From NCBI RefSeq assembly GCF_040126305.1, contig NZ_CP149510.1, positions 1,189,001 to 1,253,000 of the forward strand: a DNA stretch of 64,000 nucleotides. The letters are read 5' to 3'. This stretch comes from Pararhizobium sp. A13 (GTDB lineage: Bacteria; Pseudomonadota; Alphaproteobacteria; Rhizobiales; Rhizobiaceae). The translations under genes were made by a program, and so were the position numbers. Under the pieces are notes generated by a model that saw only the letters and a program-made list of their open reading frames with translations, searched no databases and was not told where the DNA came from. Each line of letters begins with the position of its first letter. Position 1 is the first letter of the stretch. Positions 25,521 through 34,794 of the stretch are shown here, piece by piece.

Positions 25521-27671
25521 CTATTCGGTGTAATACCCGGAGTAGCTGTAGTTGCCCGACATCTTGGCGCGATCCTGCTGGTTGAGCAGGGTGACGATAC
25601 CGGCGTCCGGGTTCTTGTTCTCCTTGAGTGCGGCGACGGCTCGCTTGGCACTCGACTGCGGCGTGCTTGCCCATTTGATGACGAAGACGATCATATCGGC
25701 ATGACGGGCGAGATAGAGGCCGTCCACGACCGGTTCGACCGGCGGCGTGTCGAGAATGACGTAGTCGAAATGCTTGCGGGCACTGGCAAGGATCCGGCCC
25801 ATCTTCTCGCTCATCACCAGTTCGTCCGTGGCGATGTCGCTGCGCCGTCCGCCGAGCAGCACCGTCAGGTTGGAGAGCGGATCGCGCATGATCAGCGAGG
25901 TCAGCGTCGCCGTACTGCGATCCTGGCGCAGATAGTCGATGAAATCGTGGTTCGGTTCGAGATTGAGATGCTTGTTGACGCTCGGTTTGCGCAGGTCGCA
26001 ATCGATCAGCAGTGTCCGCTTGCCGGTCAGTGCATAGGCCCGGGCGAGAGACAGCGCCATGGTCGATTTTCCTTCCGACGGCAGCGCGGAGGAAACCATG
26101 ATGATCGCACCCTCGTCGCTATTCTGCCGCTTCGGCGCCGAATGTTTCCGCTCCTGCTGGTCGAGTGTCAGCCGAAGCCGCCGGACGCTTTCGGCGAAAA
26201 GTGAGAGCGGTGCCGTCACCATCAGATCGGCCAGGCTGGAGGTCGGGTTTGCGAGCTTGTGATGCTCGTCGCCGGTCGCCTGGCGCGGGGCGATGGCCGA
26301 GAGCGGCACTTTCAGGACCGCTTCGATCTGATTTTCGCTGACGAAACCACCGATGAAATATTCGCGCAGAATTGCAAGGCCGAGGCCGAGACCGATGGAA
26401 ACAATCAGCGACAGTCCCAGGATCACCTTGCTGTTGGGGAACGACGGCAGGGTCGGCGTCAGCGCGGCCGAAACCACGCGGCTGTCCGGCAGCTGCAGCG
26501 AAGCTTGCGCATCAAGCTCCTGCAGTCGGGACAAAAGGGTCTGGTACTGATTGCGGGCGATCTCGGAGGATTGCTGCAGGCTGTAGATTTCGGTCAACAC
26601 TTCCGGCGGCAGGTTGCTCTGCAGAACCGTGCTGCGAATCTTCTGGCGAACTTCGTTTGCTTGTTGCTGGTAGTCATTGACCGTCTGCTGCAGGTTGTTG
26701 ACTTCCTGGGACGCCGCGCTTGCCAGCGATTTGTCGACCTTGGCAAGTTCGTCACGCAGGCTGATCGCCTCGGCGCTGTTATCGCCAGTCGAGGCGATCC
26801 GCGTTGCGAGGTTTTCGCGCTGCTTCTGCAACTCATTGAGCGCGTCCGATCCAAGCTGCGTCACCAATGTCGAGAAATCCTGCGCTTGCAGCGATTTCTG
26901 CAGCGATTCGATCCGGCCGAGCTCGGCCGCCCGGTCCTGGTTGACTTTCTCAAGCTCGGCGCGAAGCGTGGTCAACCCCGAGGAATTGGCCTGCTTCTCC
27001 AGCCGGTCGATATTGCCGGTAATATAGGTATCGAAGTTCTTTTCGTTTTCGACGATTGCCGCGTTGGCAGCCTCCGCCTGCTTCTGGATCGTATCGCGTT
27101 TGGTGAGCGTCGCAGACACCTTCGCGTTGATCTGTTCCCTGATGTAGGTTTCGCTCATCGAATTGGCGAGCTTCGCCGCCTTTGCCGGATCCTTTGAAAC
27201 GACGCCGACCGTGATCAGGTAGGTCAGGCCGTTGCGGCTCACGGTTATGGCTGATTTGAAGGCGCCGAGGACGCGCGACAGGGCCGCCTCGCCGGTGGGT
27301 GCCGGCGGCAGCGGGATGCGCAGCCAGCTCAGAATCCTGTCTTTCAGCGAAACCTCGATGCCGAATTCGCTGTCGGAGACGAGGTTGTTTTCGCTCACCA
27401 CATTGAGCAGAATACGATCGGATTTGAGAATGCCGACCTCGCTTTCGACGCGAGAGTTGTCGGCACTCGGATTGGAGAGAATATTGTCGGAATCAAGAAG
27501 GTTTTTTGTGCTTGTATCGACAAGAACAAGGGATGTTGCGGTATATTTTGGCGTAAGTGAGTAGGTGAATATAATTGTCAGGATAAGTATAGCGGCAATT
27601 GTTGATAAAATCAGCCAAAGCTGGCGGCGTATCAATCCAAGAATGCCTTTGAGGTCAATTTCTGCATCCAT
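25521..27671 (-). CDS. Wzc/ExoP-like polysaccharide co-polymerase and tyrosine autokinase
   Basis: 716 residues. N-terminal Wzz domain with the first membrane segment (LWLILSTIAAILILTIIFTY, about residues 16-36), a long periplasmic coiled-coil region (about 170-370, rich in Gln/Leu/Glu), and a second membrane segment (VILGLSLIVSIGLGLGLAIL, about 408-430). The cytoplasmic kinase has Walker A (ASALPSEGKSTMALSL, about 525), Walker A' (TLLIDCDLRKPS) and Walker B (YVILDTPPVEPVVDG). The C-terminus is a Tyr cluster (GNYSYSGYYTE) of the kind that becomes autophosphorylated. Such proteins set chain length and drive export in Wzy-dependent pathways. The ATG at 27671 is chosen over the 27755 extension. 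It is the last gene of the cluster. Confidence 0.93.
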   Translation of the reverse strand: MDAEIDLKGILGLIRRQLWLILSTIAAILILTIIFTYSLTPKYTATSLVLVDTSTKNLLDSDNILSNPSADNSRVESEVGILKSDRILLNVVSENNLVSDSEFGIEVSLKDRILSWLRIPLPPAPTGEAALSRVLGAFKSAITVSRNGLTYLITVGVVSKDPAKAAKLANSMSETYIREQINAKVSATLTKRDTIQKQAEAANAAIVENEKNFDTYITGNIDRLEKQANSSGLTTLRAELEKVNQDRAAELGRIESLQKSLQAQDFSTLVTQLGSDALNELQKQRENLATRIASTGDNSAEAISLRDELAKVDKSLASAASQEVNNLQQTVNDYQQQANEVRQKIRSTVLQSNLPPEVLTEIYSLQQSSEIARNQYQTLLSRLQELDAQASLQLPDSRVVSAALTPTLPSFPNSKVILGLSLIVSIGLGLGLAILREYFIGGFVSENQIEAVLKVPLSAIAPRQATGDEHHKLANPTSSLADLMVTAPLSLFAESVRRLRLTLDQQERKHSAPKRQNSDEGAIIMVSSALPSEGKSTMALSLARAYALTGKRTLLIDCDLRKPSVNKHLNLEPNHDFIDYLRQDRSTATLTSLIMRDPLSNLTVLLGGRRSDIATDELVMSEKMGRILASARKHFDYVILDTPPVEPVVDGLYLARHADMIVFVIKWASTPQSSAKRAVAALKENKNPDAGIVTLLNQQDRAKMSGNYSYSGYYTE

Positions 27672-27809
27672 TTGCACACAACCATTATCTGCACAGCTAT
27701 CGCTGTTATTGTAAAAACTGTAAAAAGCGTCTTTTAAATTGCTGCGATGCAGCATTACTACAGTTCTATCAGATTACAGGCAGGCGACAATTGCGAAATT
27801 CAAACATCA

Positions 27810-28586
27810 TTAACTGCACTGAATGATCTCTGGAACACTGCGGCGAGAAAGTCGCACTGCCGACAATATCCCGCTCATATAGGCGCCGGTATCGACATTG
27901 ATCCGCGCCGGACCCACTTCGACTTTGGCGACTGGCGTGTGGCCGTGGATTGCGATGACGCCATTTGTAGCTACGGCTTTCGCGTTCGCTGGAGGACGTA
28001 GCCACAACAGGTCCGCATCCTGCTGCTCGGCGAGGGCCACACCATCCCGAAGGCCGGCGTGGACAAAACAAAATCCCGGTATGCTCAGCATGGATGGTAG
28101 GGATTCGAGAAAGGCGACGTGCTCGTCCGGAATGCGGGATTGCAGCAGGTTCTTCAGGGCCTGGCGATTGGCCGGCAGCTTGTGGAGGCCGTAGGAATAG
28201 AGCGTCTCCAGTCCCCCGAAGTCCAGCCAGCGATGGTCGGAAGATGGATTGCGCAGGAAATCAAGCATCACCTCCTCATGATTGCCAGCAAGGCAGAAGC
28301 GCTTGACCTCTGCACGAGGCTTGGTTGTTAGCCGGTCGAGCACGGATGCCGATTTTGGTCCGCGGTCCACGTAGTCGCCGAGCATGATCAACCATTTGGT
28401 ACCCGCGCGTTTGCGACTGTCCTCGAAGATCAAATCCTCCAGCCTGCCAAGAAGATCGTCACAGCCGTGCACATCGCCGACGGCATAGATGTGATCCGGG
28501 CCGCCCTCGAAGAGAAGCTTCTGTCTTTGCACGGTCGCTGGTGTGTCCACGCTCCCGCGCAGAAAATCGAGGATGCCGCGCATCAT
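27810..28586 (-). CDS. PPP-family serine/threonine phosphatase (PssZ-like)
   Basis: 258-residue metallophosphatase with the three PPP signature motifs: AVGDVHGCDDLLGRL, IMLGDYVDRGPKS and CLAGNHEEVML, then a C-terminal metal-binding AIHGHTPV. Bacterial PPP enzymes remove phosphate from Ser, Thr, Tyr or His, or hydrolyse Ap4A. In Rhizobium leguminosarum a PPP protein called PssZ is needed for exopolysaccharide production, so a similar role is reasonable but not shown here. The start overlaps the stop of the upstream ligase gene by 4 nt, and the Wzc-like kinase gene follows after 139 nt, so kinase and phosphatase are made from neighbouring genes. Confidence 0.9.
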   Translation of the reverse strand: MMRGILDFLRGSVDTPATVQRQKLLFEGGPDHIYAVGDVHGCDDLLGRLEDLIFEDSRKRAGTKWLIMLGDYVDRGPKSASVLDRLTTKPRAEVKRFCLAGNHEEVMLDFLRNPSSDHRWLDFGGLETLYSYGLHKLPANRQALKNLLQSRIPDEHVAFLESLPSMLSIPGFCFVHAGLRDGVALAEQQDADLLWLRPPANAKAVATNGVIAIHGHTPVAKVEVGPARINVDTGAYMSGILSAVRLSRRSVPEIIQCS

Positions 28587-29992
28587 GACCGGTCCCTCTC
28601 GCCAGCGTTCATGAGCTCGACTTGCCGCGCCCACGCGGTGGCGACAATGGCGACGAACGCGAACGTCACGGCTTCGATCTCGAGGCTGAAATCGACCAGC
28701 GAATGCACGGCGGCGATCAGTATGACGCAAAGACCGCAGCGTATCAGCATATCCTGACCCGGCGTCTTCACATAGGCCGCACCCAGCTGAAACACAATGA
28801 TCCCAACGATCAGCAGCGGCAGGCTGCCGAAAATCAGGCCGTATTCGGCCCAGAGCGCCAGATAGGTGGAGTGCGCCTTGTCCCAGACGAGATCGACGCT
28901 GACCGGCGCCTGATGGAAGAGTGGATAGGCATATTCGAAGCTGTTGCCACCGAACCCGAGCAGAGGGCGGGTTTCGATCATCTGCAGAACCTGCTGGTAT
29001 AACTGCATTCGAACCTCGGATGAAGCTTCGAGGCTGCCCAGGCGCTCCAGAAATATCGCGCCGTAGCCAAACATGCCGAGACCGACAATCACGGGGATGG
29101 CAAGGAGCAGGATCCAGATGCCGGCCCTGTTGGTACCGGCGGTCTTCTTGGCAAGCGCCAGAACGACCGAGGCAATCATGCCGCAGCAGGCGGCAAACAG
29201 ACCCATGCGTGAGTTTGTGGCGACAAGCGTGATGACCAGGACCAGCCAGCCGAGACCGATGGTAACGACGCCGCCCTTGCCGAGATAGGTTCCCAAAATC
29301 GAGTTGTCGCCTTTTCCCGCGGGCTTCTCGGTCATCCGCTCCATCATCAGGTTGATGCCAAGCACGCTGCCGAAGGCAAGGAAGGTGGCAAACGAGTTGC
29401 GATTGATGAAGCCGCCCATCGCCGAGCCGAAATATTTCCACTTCGGAATGCCAAGGATCGTGTCACCGAACTGCACGAGGAACAGCAGCCCGACGACGGC
29501 GTGGATCACGATGGCCCAGTAGATGAGATTGATGAAGGCGCGGGCGCGCTGCGGGTTGCTGGTGATTTGCAGCACCAGGAAGAAAAGGAGTCCATAGGTC
29601 GCCCAGCGCGCGAACGCGAGGATCGTATCGTGTGGCGCCAGGCTGATCGTATGGACGGCGATGATGGCGCTCGGATCGGCAATGCTGGTCGCCGCAGGAG
29701 ACAAAGCGCCAAGCGGAAGCACCTGGACGATCATATAGGCGCCGAGAAGGGCGAAAAGACAGAACAGTACCGGCAGATTACGCGGCGCGATCCTGAACCG
29801 GGCGTTGGACAGCGCCATGCGGCCAAAGAGAACGGCGCCGCACAGCGAGATCAGCATGGACCATAGCAGCCAGAAGGAGGGTTTGGTGCTTCCGAACGCG
29901 AAGGGCGAAAGGAACAGAACCAGAAGAATGGGCCACATCAGCTGGTTGTTCAGCCGGAAGCGGTCCGAATGGTAGCGCGCCGTCTTCTTCAT
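28583..29992 (-). CDS. O-antigen ligase/Wzy-like polymerase family membrane protein
   Basis: 469 residues with about 11-12 membrane segments. The large periplasmic loop after the central segments (EASSEVRMQLYQQVLQMIET to YAYPLFHQAPVSVDLVWDKA) has the Arg and His arrangement, including HSTYLALWAEYG, typical of the Wzy_C domain family (WaaL ligases, Wzy polymerases, PglL). Polymerase or ligase cannot be chosen from sequence alone. The neighbouring Wzc-like co-polymerase favours a Wzy-type polymerase. The start at 29992 is preferred to the 30058 extension. The next gene overlaps it by 4 nt. Confidence 0.88.
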   Translation of the reverse strand: MKKTARYHSDRFRLNNQLMWPILLVLFLSPFAFGSTKPSFWLLWSMLISLCGAVLFGRMALSNARFRIAPRNLPVLFCLFALLGAYMIVQVLPLGALSPAATSIADPSAIIAVHTISLAPHDTILAFARWATYGLLFFLVLQITSNPQRARAFINLIYWAIVIHAVVGLLFLVQFGDTILGIPKWKYFGSAMGGFINRNSFATFLAFGSVLGINLMMERMTEKPAGKGDNSILGTYLGKGGVVTIGLGWLVLVITLVATNSRMGLFAACCGMIASVVLALAKKTAGTNRAGIWILLLAIPVIVGLGMFGYGAIFLERLGSLEASSEVRMQLYQQVLQMIETRPLLGFGGNSFEYAYPLFHQAPVSVDLVWDKAHSTYLALWAEYGLIFGSLPLLIVGIIVFQLGAAYVKTPGQDMLIRCGLCVILIAAVHSLVDFSLEIEAVTFAFVAIVATAWARQVELMNAGERDRS

Positions 29993-30097
29993 GGTCTCAG
30001 GCCTGCCATTGTTGTGCCGGTACGGACGCTGCGCGGAGACCCGGTGCCGGTATTCCAATCAGGCCTTGGCATGGATGTCGCAAAACAGGAGCCCGGA

Positions 30098-30763
30098 TCA
30101 TCCCTTGCCCATCGATTTCTTGACGTTTCTCAGAAAGACGATCTGCCGATCCTGCGGCATCGTTTCGACGATGGCCGCGATCCGCGCCCGGAAATCCGGA
30201 TTGGAGACATAGCGTTCCGCAATGAGCTTGACACCCCTCTCGCTGCTCACAAGCAGCTTCAGGTCAGCGGCTTCCGATTTGACGCCTTCGGCACTGAGTT
30301 GTGGAAAATAGGTCTCCGCTAGATTGACGCGAAAACGGGCGATCCATTGTTCGTTGGGGCCAGTCAATTGCGATTGCCTGAGCGCGGCGTTGAAGTCGTC
30401 CCTGGCGAGCAGGCGAACCGATGCGGCAGCGCGCACCAGCCAGGCGAAGGAGTCCGTCGGTGTTGTCGTAACGATTCCAGCGGCGCGATTGGCGCATTTC
30501 GACACCACATCGCGCGCCGCTTCGTCGATCATGTCGATATCACTGTAGGCCAGCACGATGCGGAAACAGTCCTTCATGACCAGTGTCTTCGAATAGGATG
30601 AAAGACCGAAGTCAAAGTCTTCGCCAGCGTAGCCGTCTGGGGTCAGCGCCTGCTCGATGGGTTTGGCCATAAACGGCGCCAGTTCACCCCACAGGCCATA
30701 GCCGCTCGCCACCGAAATCAGCAGGCAAAATGCCATCGCGATCCATTTTCTCTGCTTTACCAT
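30098..30763 (-). CDS. Unknown membrane-anchored protein of the polysaccharide cluster
   Basis: 221 residues. One N-terminal membrane segment (IAMAFCLLISVASGYGLW), then about 195 residues that are mostly helical with an Ala-rich, tetratricopeptide-like texture (SFAWLVRAAASVRLLARDDF then NAALRQSQLTGPNEQWIARF). Two Cys residues lie near residues 66 and 90. I do not recognise the family. Its position, immediately upstream of the ligase/polymerase gene on the same strand with about 105 nt between, suggests an accessory role in polymer assembly. The ATG at 30763 is the only good start. Confidence 0.7.
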   Translation of the reverse strand: MVKQRKWIAMAFCLLISVASGYGLWGELAPFMAKPIEQALTPDGYAGEDFDFGLSSYSKTLVMKDCFRIVLAYSDIDMIDEAARDVVSKCANRAAGIVTTTPTDSFAWLVRAAASVRLLARDDFNAALRQSQLTGPNEQWIARFRVNLAETYFPQLSAEGVKSEAADLKLLVSSERGVKLIAERYVSNPDFRARIAAIVETMPQDRQIVFLRNVKKSMGKG

Positions 30764-31136
30764 GGTGCGCCGTCCCTAGCGGGATCTCTCCGGCCTGGAT
30801 GCTTTTCGAATGGTCGAACCCGGACGCTATTGAAAAATTTCATTCCTGCCGCTCAGATTGTGTTTGGGGGCGAAAACCGAAGCCGAACGTCGCGAAAGCA
30901 ATCATGAACGCGCAAACGGATCAAAGGTTCGAGCATCTGGGTTTACCGTACCAGCAGGGGTTTGGGCGAGGCTTACGTCTTCACTTTTATGACAATGGTT
31001 ACATTAGTGTTCCTATATTGCGGAACCCTGTCGTATCAAGCGTAAGTTAAAACAATCACAATTGTGCCACTACGGGAAAATGGCTCGCCACCCCGCACGA
31101 TCTCGGCGACCCGTTCGGACCGCAGAAAAACAGCAT
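30764..31136. other. Non-coding region with two inverted repeats
   Basis: About 370 nt without a convincing gene, upstream of the 30098-30763 gene. It is more AT-rich than its neighbours from about 30970 to 31070. Two operator-like inverted repeats are seen: GTTCC-N8-GGAAC (31008-31025) and the perfect CACAATTGTG (31060-31069). Either may control the polysaccharide operon. Confidence 0.4.
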
Positions 31137-31159
31137 AAAAAAAGCGCCCCGCAAGGCGC
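31137..31159 (-). terminator. Rho-independent terminator after the small secreted protein gene
   Basis: Read on the minus strand: GCGCC-TTGCGG-GGCGC stem (31159-31144) followed by TTTTTTT (31143-31137). It lies 36 nt after the stop of the 138-residue protein. Confidence 0.85.
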
Positions 31160-31194
31160 CTTTTCAAAATCAGCAGCCAAATCGATTCGTCAGC

Positions 31195-31611
31195 TCAGCT
31201 GGCCGGATCGTCGCTGAAACCCGGATCGGACAGAGCCGCCGTCGCTTCGCCAGGAGTGCCGGCCTGAAGGGCGGACACGACCTGCTCAACGAAGGGAACT
31301 GCGGCCGCTGCTGCCGGGCTCAATCCTGCCTGAGCCGACGCTGCGATGTCGCCAAGAGCTGCAGAGAGCTCAGGATTTGCAATGGCGAGAGTACCGATCG
31401 CCTTGACAAGCGCAAGAAGGAGCCTGTCCTTTGCCGGACCAGTCGGCATCGCGCTGATTTCGTCAGCGATGCTCTGCGCCTGGGCAGCACAATCGCTCGA
31501 GCAGGTCGCGAGGCCCGAAACTGTGCCGGCGGACGGCGCGGCCTGTGCATATGCGAAAGAAACGGAAGCGCAAAGCGCAAGAGTCGTGATCAGCAAAGAC
31601 CGTTTAAACAT
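31195..31611 (-). CDS. Small secreted Ala/Ser-rich protein
   Basis: 138 residues. Signal peptide at 1-22 (LLITTLALCASVSFAYA, cut before QAA). The mature part has a close Cys pair (LATCSSDCAAQAQ) and otherwise helical Ala-rich segments (IADEISAMPTGPAKDRLLLA; LVKAIGTLAIANPELSAALG). Family unknown. It has its own terminator, so it is a single-gene transcript. Its position between the sugar nucleotide genes and the polymerase/kinase genes suggests a periplasmic or surface accessory, without further proof. Confidence 0.7.
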   Translation of the reverse strand: MFKRSLLITTLALCASVSFAYAQAAPSAGTVSGLATCSSDCAAQAQSIADEISAMPTGPAKDRLLLALVKAIGTLAIANPELSAALGDIAASAQAGLSPAAAAAVPFVEQVVSALQAGTPGEATAALSDPGFSDDPAS

Positions 31612-31906
31612 AACTGAACCCCTTTAAATGGATTGGACTTGGGAAACCCGCTCCGAAAATTAAATATACGCTAACCAGATTAGGCGTTTCTTATGGCCGC
31701 TGTTATGATCGCTGTCAAGCCGGAATCCGGATAATGAAGGGGTGTGGCTGGCAAAGGCGCCTTCGAAAGCTAGCAAAGTATGCAACGCAGCAACAGTATA
31801 TGTGCACTGCGATGTCTTCCGAGGCTTTCCACACCGGATTCCAATACTTCCGGCCGCGTCGAACCGTTTTGATGATTCGGCTGAAAGTGGATCGAGCGTA
31901 GTATTC

Positions 31907-32911
31907 TCAGTCGCTGACCATCTCCGCGCGATACCAGTCGACGAAGCGTTTCACGCCTTCCTCCACCGATATGGACGGCGTGAAGCCCGTCAACGCATTC
32001 AGAAGGTCCGGGGCGGCAAAGGTCCGCGGCACGTCACCCTGCTGCATCGGCAGCATCGTGCGGATCGCCGGCCGGCCAACCGCAGCCTCGACCGTCTCGA
32101 CGAAGCGCATCAGTTCCACCGGCTGCCCGCCGCCTATATTGACGACACGGAATGGCGCGTGACGCGACAAGGTATCGATGTCGTGGATGCGATTTTCTTC
32201 CGCCGGCGCGACGCCCATCAACCTGACGATGCCTTCGACCAGGTCGTCGATATAGGTGAAATCACGGCTCATGCGGCCTTCGCCGTAGATCTCGATCGGC
32301 CGACCGCCAAGGATGCAATCGACGAATTTGAACAGCGCCATGTCCGGGCGCCCCCAGGGTCCGTAGACGGTGAAGAAACGGAAAGCGGTGGTCGGCACGC
32401 CGTAGAGATGAGCATAGCTATGCGCCATCAGCTCGGCCGATTTCTTCGTGGCGGCATAGAGCGTCATCGGCTCGTCGGCCCGGTCGGTCTCTGCGAAGGG
32501 GATTTTCTCGTTGGCGCCGTAGATCGACGAGGTGGAGGCAAGCAGCAGGTGCTTGGGCCGCACCGCTTTCGCCAGTTCAAGGATGTTCCAGGAGCCGATC
32601 AGGTTGGAATCGACATAGGCCTTGGGGTTTTCCAGGCTGTAGCGGACGCCGGCTTGGGCTGCGAGGTGAACGATGACGTCCGGCTCGCCGATCTCCGCGG
32701 CTGCCTCCAGCGCGCTCACGTCCTCCAGCATGCCGATCACCGGCCGGAAGCCGTTCGAGCGGGACAGGATGGCGTGGCGCCGCTCCTTCAGCCGGACATC
32801 ATAATAGGGCGTCATGCCGTCGAAGCCGGTGACGAAATGGCCGTCATCGAGCAGCCGCTTGGCCACGTGGAACCCGATGAAACCTGCCGTTCCTGTGATC
32901 AGATAGCGCAT
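31907..32911 (-). CDS. lpsL: UDP-glucuronate 4-epimerase
   Basis: 334-residue extended SDR. Cofactor motif [20 protein letters not shown], then the diagnostic [16 protein letters not shown] seen in UDP-glucuronate epimerases, the catalytic Ser/Thr region [12 protein letters not shown] and the Tyr-x3-Lys pair in [35 protein letters not shown] is the family's substrate motif. It makes UDP-galacturonate from UDP-glucuronate, the product of the neighbouring dehydrogenase, for lipopolysaccharide or capsule. In rhizobia this pair is called lpsL and rkpK. It follows the dehydrogenase gene on the same strand by 36 nt. Confidence 0.92.
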   Translation of the reverse strand: MRYLITGTAGFIGFHVAKRLLDDGHFVTGFDGMTPYYDVRLKERRHAILSRSNGFRPVIGMLEDVSALEAAAEIGEPDVIVHLAAQAGVRYSLENPKAYVDSNLIGSWNILELAKAVRPKHLLLASTSSIYGANEKIPFAETDRADEPMTLYAATKKSAELMAHSYAHLYGVPTTAFRFFTVYGPWGRPDMALFKFVDCILGGRPIEIYGEGRMSRDFTYIDDLVEGIVRLMGVAPAEENRIHDIDTLSRHAPFRVVNIGGGQPVELMRFVETVEAAVGRPAIRTMLPMQQGDVPRTFAAPDLLNALTGFTPSISVEEGVKRFVDWYRAEMVSD

Positions 32912-32947
32912 ACCGGCTCCTTGCTGCAGTCGATTGAGATGCCGCCC

Positions 32948-34255
32948 CTATTCCGGCCGGCCGACACTCGTATAGCTGAAACCGTGCTTGGTGACTTCAT
33001 CGCGGTGATAGATGTTTCTGAGATCAACGAGCACGGGGTTTTTCATCGACGATTTCAGCCGGTCGAGGTTGAGCGCGCGGAACTCGTTCCACTCCGTGAC
33101 GATGACGAGCGCATCGGCGCCTTCCGCCGCCTTGTAGGGGCTGTCGGCATAGGCGATGCCGTCGATGACGTTTCGCGCATTCTCCATGCCTTCCGGGTCA
33201 TAGCCGGTGACGATGGCGCCACCGTCGGTCAGCGCCTGGATGATGGCGATCGCCGGGCTGTCGCGCATGTCGTCGGTGTTGGGCTTGAAGGTGAGGCCGA
33301 GCACGGCGATCTTCTTGCCGCGCACGTCGCCGCCGGCCGCGGCAATGACCTTGCGGCCCATGGCGCGCTTGCGGTTGTCGTTGACGGCGACGGTGGTTTC
33401 GATCAGCCGCACCGGGCTGTCGTGATCCTGCGCCGTCTTGACCAGCGCCAGTGTGTCCTTCGGGAAGCAGGAGCCGCCATAGCCGGGGCCTGCATGCAGG
33501 AATTTCGCGCCGATGCGGCCGTCAAGGCCGATGCCGCGGGCGACCTCCTGGACATTGGCGCCGACCTTTTCGCAAAGGTCTGCCATCTCGTTGATGAAGG
33601 TGATCTTCATGGCGAGGAAGGCATTGCCGGCATATTTGATCAGTTCGGAGGTGCGCCGCGTGGTGAAGAGCAGCGGCGCCTGGTTGAGATAGAGCGGCCG
33701 ATAGACCTCGGTCATGACGTCGCGGGCGCGCTCGTCGTTGAGGCCGATGACAATCCGGTCGGGTCGCTTGAAGTCGTCGATCGCCGCACCCTCGCGCAAA
33801 AATTCCGGGTTGGAGACGACCGCGATGTCGGCGTCCGGATTGGTTTCGCGCATGATCCGCTCGACCTCGTCGCCGGTGCCGACCGGAACGGTCGACTTGG
33901 TGACGATGAGGGTGAAGCCGGTCACATAGGTGGCGATCTCGCGGGCGGCATCGTAGACATAGGAAAGGTCGGCATGGCCGTCGCCGCGCCGCGAGGGCGT
34001 GCCGACCGCAATGAAGATCACGTCGCTCTGCGAAACGCTTGTTGCCAGATCGGTGCTGAAGCGCAGACGCCCGTCCTTGACATTGTCGGCGACCAGCTGT
34101 TCCAGGCCCGGCTCGAAGATCGGAATGCGTCCGGCCACGAGGGCGTCGATCTTGCTCGCGTCCTTGTCGATGCAGACGACCTCATGGCCGAAATCGGCGA
34201 AACAAACGCCAGAGACAAGCCCGACATAACCGGCGCCGATCATCGTGATTTTCAT
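32948..34255 (-). CDS. ugd: UDP-glucose 6-dehydrogenase
   Basis: NAD-dependent two-step oxidation of UDP-glucose to UDP-glucuronate. 435 residues. N-terminal Rossmann KITMIGAGYVGLVSGVCFAD, central segment TKSTVPVGTGDEVERI, the catalytic Cys in the motif GPGYGGSCFPKDTLAL, and C-terminal GKKIAVLGLTFKPNTDDMRD. The start at 34255 has GGAG 6 nt upstream; the ATG 3 nt before it is less well spaced. Known as rkpK in rhizobia. It feeds the epimerase gene just downstream. Confidence 0.96.
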   Translation of the reverse strand: MKITMIGAGYVGLVSGVCFADFGHEVVCIDKDASKIDALVAGRIPIFEPGLEQLVADNVKDGRLRFSTDLATSVSQSDVIFIAVGTPSRRGDGHADLSYVYDAAREIATYVTGFTLIVTKSTVPVGTGDEVERIMRETNPDADIAVVSNPEFLREGAAIDDFKRPDRIVIGLNDERARDVMTEVYRPLYLNQAPLLFTTRRTSELIKYAGNAFLAMKITFINEMADLCEKVGANVQEVARGIGLDGRIGAKFLHAGPGYGGSCFPKDTLALVKTAQDHDSPVRLIETTVAVNDNRKRAMGRKVIAAAGGDVRGKKIAVLGLTFKPNTDDMRDSPAIAIIQALTDGGAIVTGYDPEGMENARNVIDGIAYADSPYKAAEGADALVIVTEWNEFRALNLDRLKSSMKNPVLVDLRNIYHRDEVTKHGFSYTSVGRPE

Positions 34256-34341
34256 CATATACTCCAGAATTGCTCGGGCGCATCCATAGTCAAACACGCG
34301 CGGCTTGCCAATGGGCGACTGCTCAACAGCGAAACGGACGG

Positions 34342-34794
34342 CTAGCCGGAGACAGTGGCAAAGAAATCGGGATTGCCGCGGATGGTGTTGCTGACTGTGC
34401 AGATTTCGTCTTCCGCCGCCCGCGCAATGGCATTGCGAGTCTCGTCGTCGATGTCGCCCTTGATCGTAAAGACGATGTTGAAAGTCTGAACCCGTGAAAG
34501 TCCTTCCGTCGCCTTCTCGCCGGTCACTTCTGCGCTGATTTCCGTCACCCTGTCGAGCACACCCCTCTGGCTCGCGGCGATGCGGGCGCTCATGGTCAGG
34601 CAGGCGGATAGAGACGCGTAAAGCAGGTCGAGCGGATTGAAGCCGGGCTGCGATGGGCCGGTGACGACGCTGACTTCGCCCCCGGTCGCTGACGTTATAT
34701 GCGGAAATCCAGTCCGGCCCAGAACGGCGGTTGCACCCGTCGGTCGGGATCGTGTCTTCAACTCCGTCATGTCCTGCCCTTTCCCGCGTGCCAT
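34342..34794 (-). CDS. OsmC-family protein
   Basis: 150 residues with the OsmC/Ohr fold. Recognisable are SQPGFNPLDLLYASLSACLT, which contains the single Cys of the usual SACL motif, and a C-terminal region ending TVSNTIRGNPDFFATVSG, which lacks the second Cys. The second Cys of true organic peroxide reductases is often replaced by other residues in OsmC-like subfamilies; here the pattern is IC-TVSNT, with a Cys in DEICTVSNT serving that place. It could therefore be a peroxide-reducing member. The exact start is uncertain (34794 or 34770). Confidence 0.85.
   Translation of the reverse strand: MARGKGQDMTELKTRSRPTGATAVLGRTGFPHITSATGGEVSVVTGPSQPGFNPLDLLYASLSACLTMSARIAASQRGVLDRVTEISAEVTGEKATEGLSRVQTFNIVFTIKGDIDDETRNAIARAAEDEICTVSNTIRGNPDFFATVSG

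Noticed and set aside
27810..29441. 543-residue minus-strand frame containing the phosphatase
   Set aside because: The N-terminal half is a shadow of the ligase/polymerase gene in another frame. The real phosphatase starts at 28586.
31742..34345. 867-residue plus-strand open frame opposite ugd and lpsL
   Set aside because: Arg/Asp/His-rich shadow composition with no domain, covering two certain genes on the other strand.
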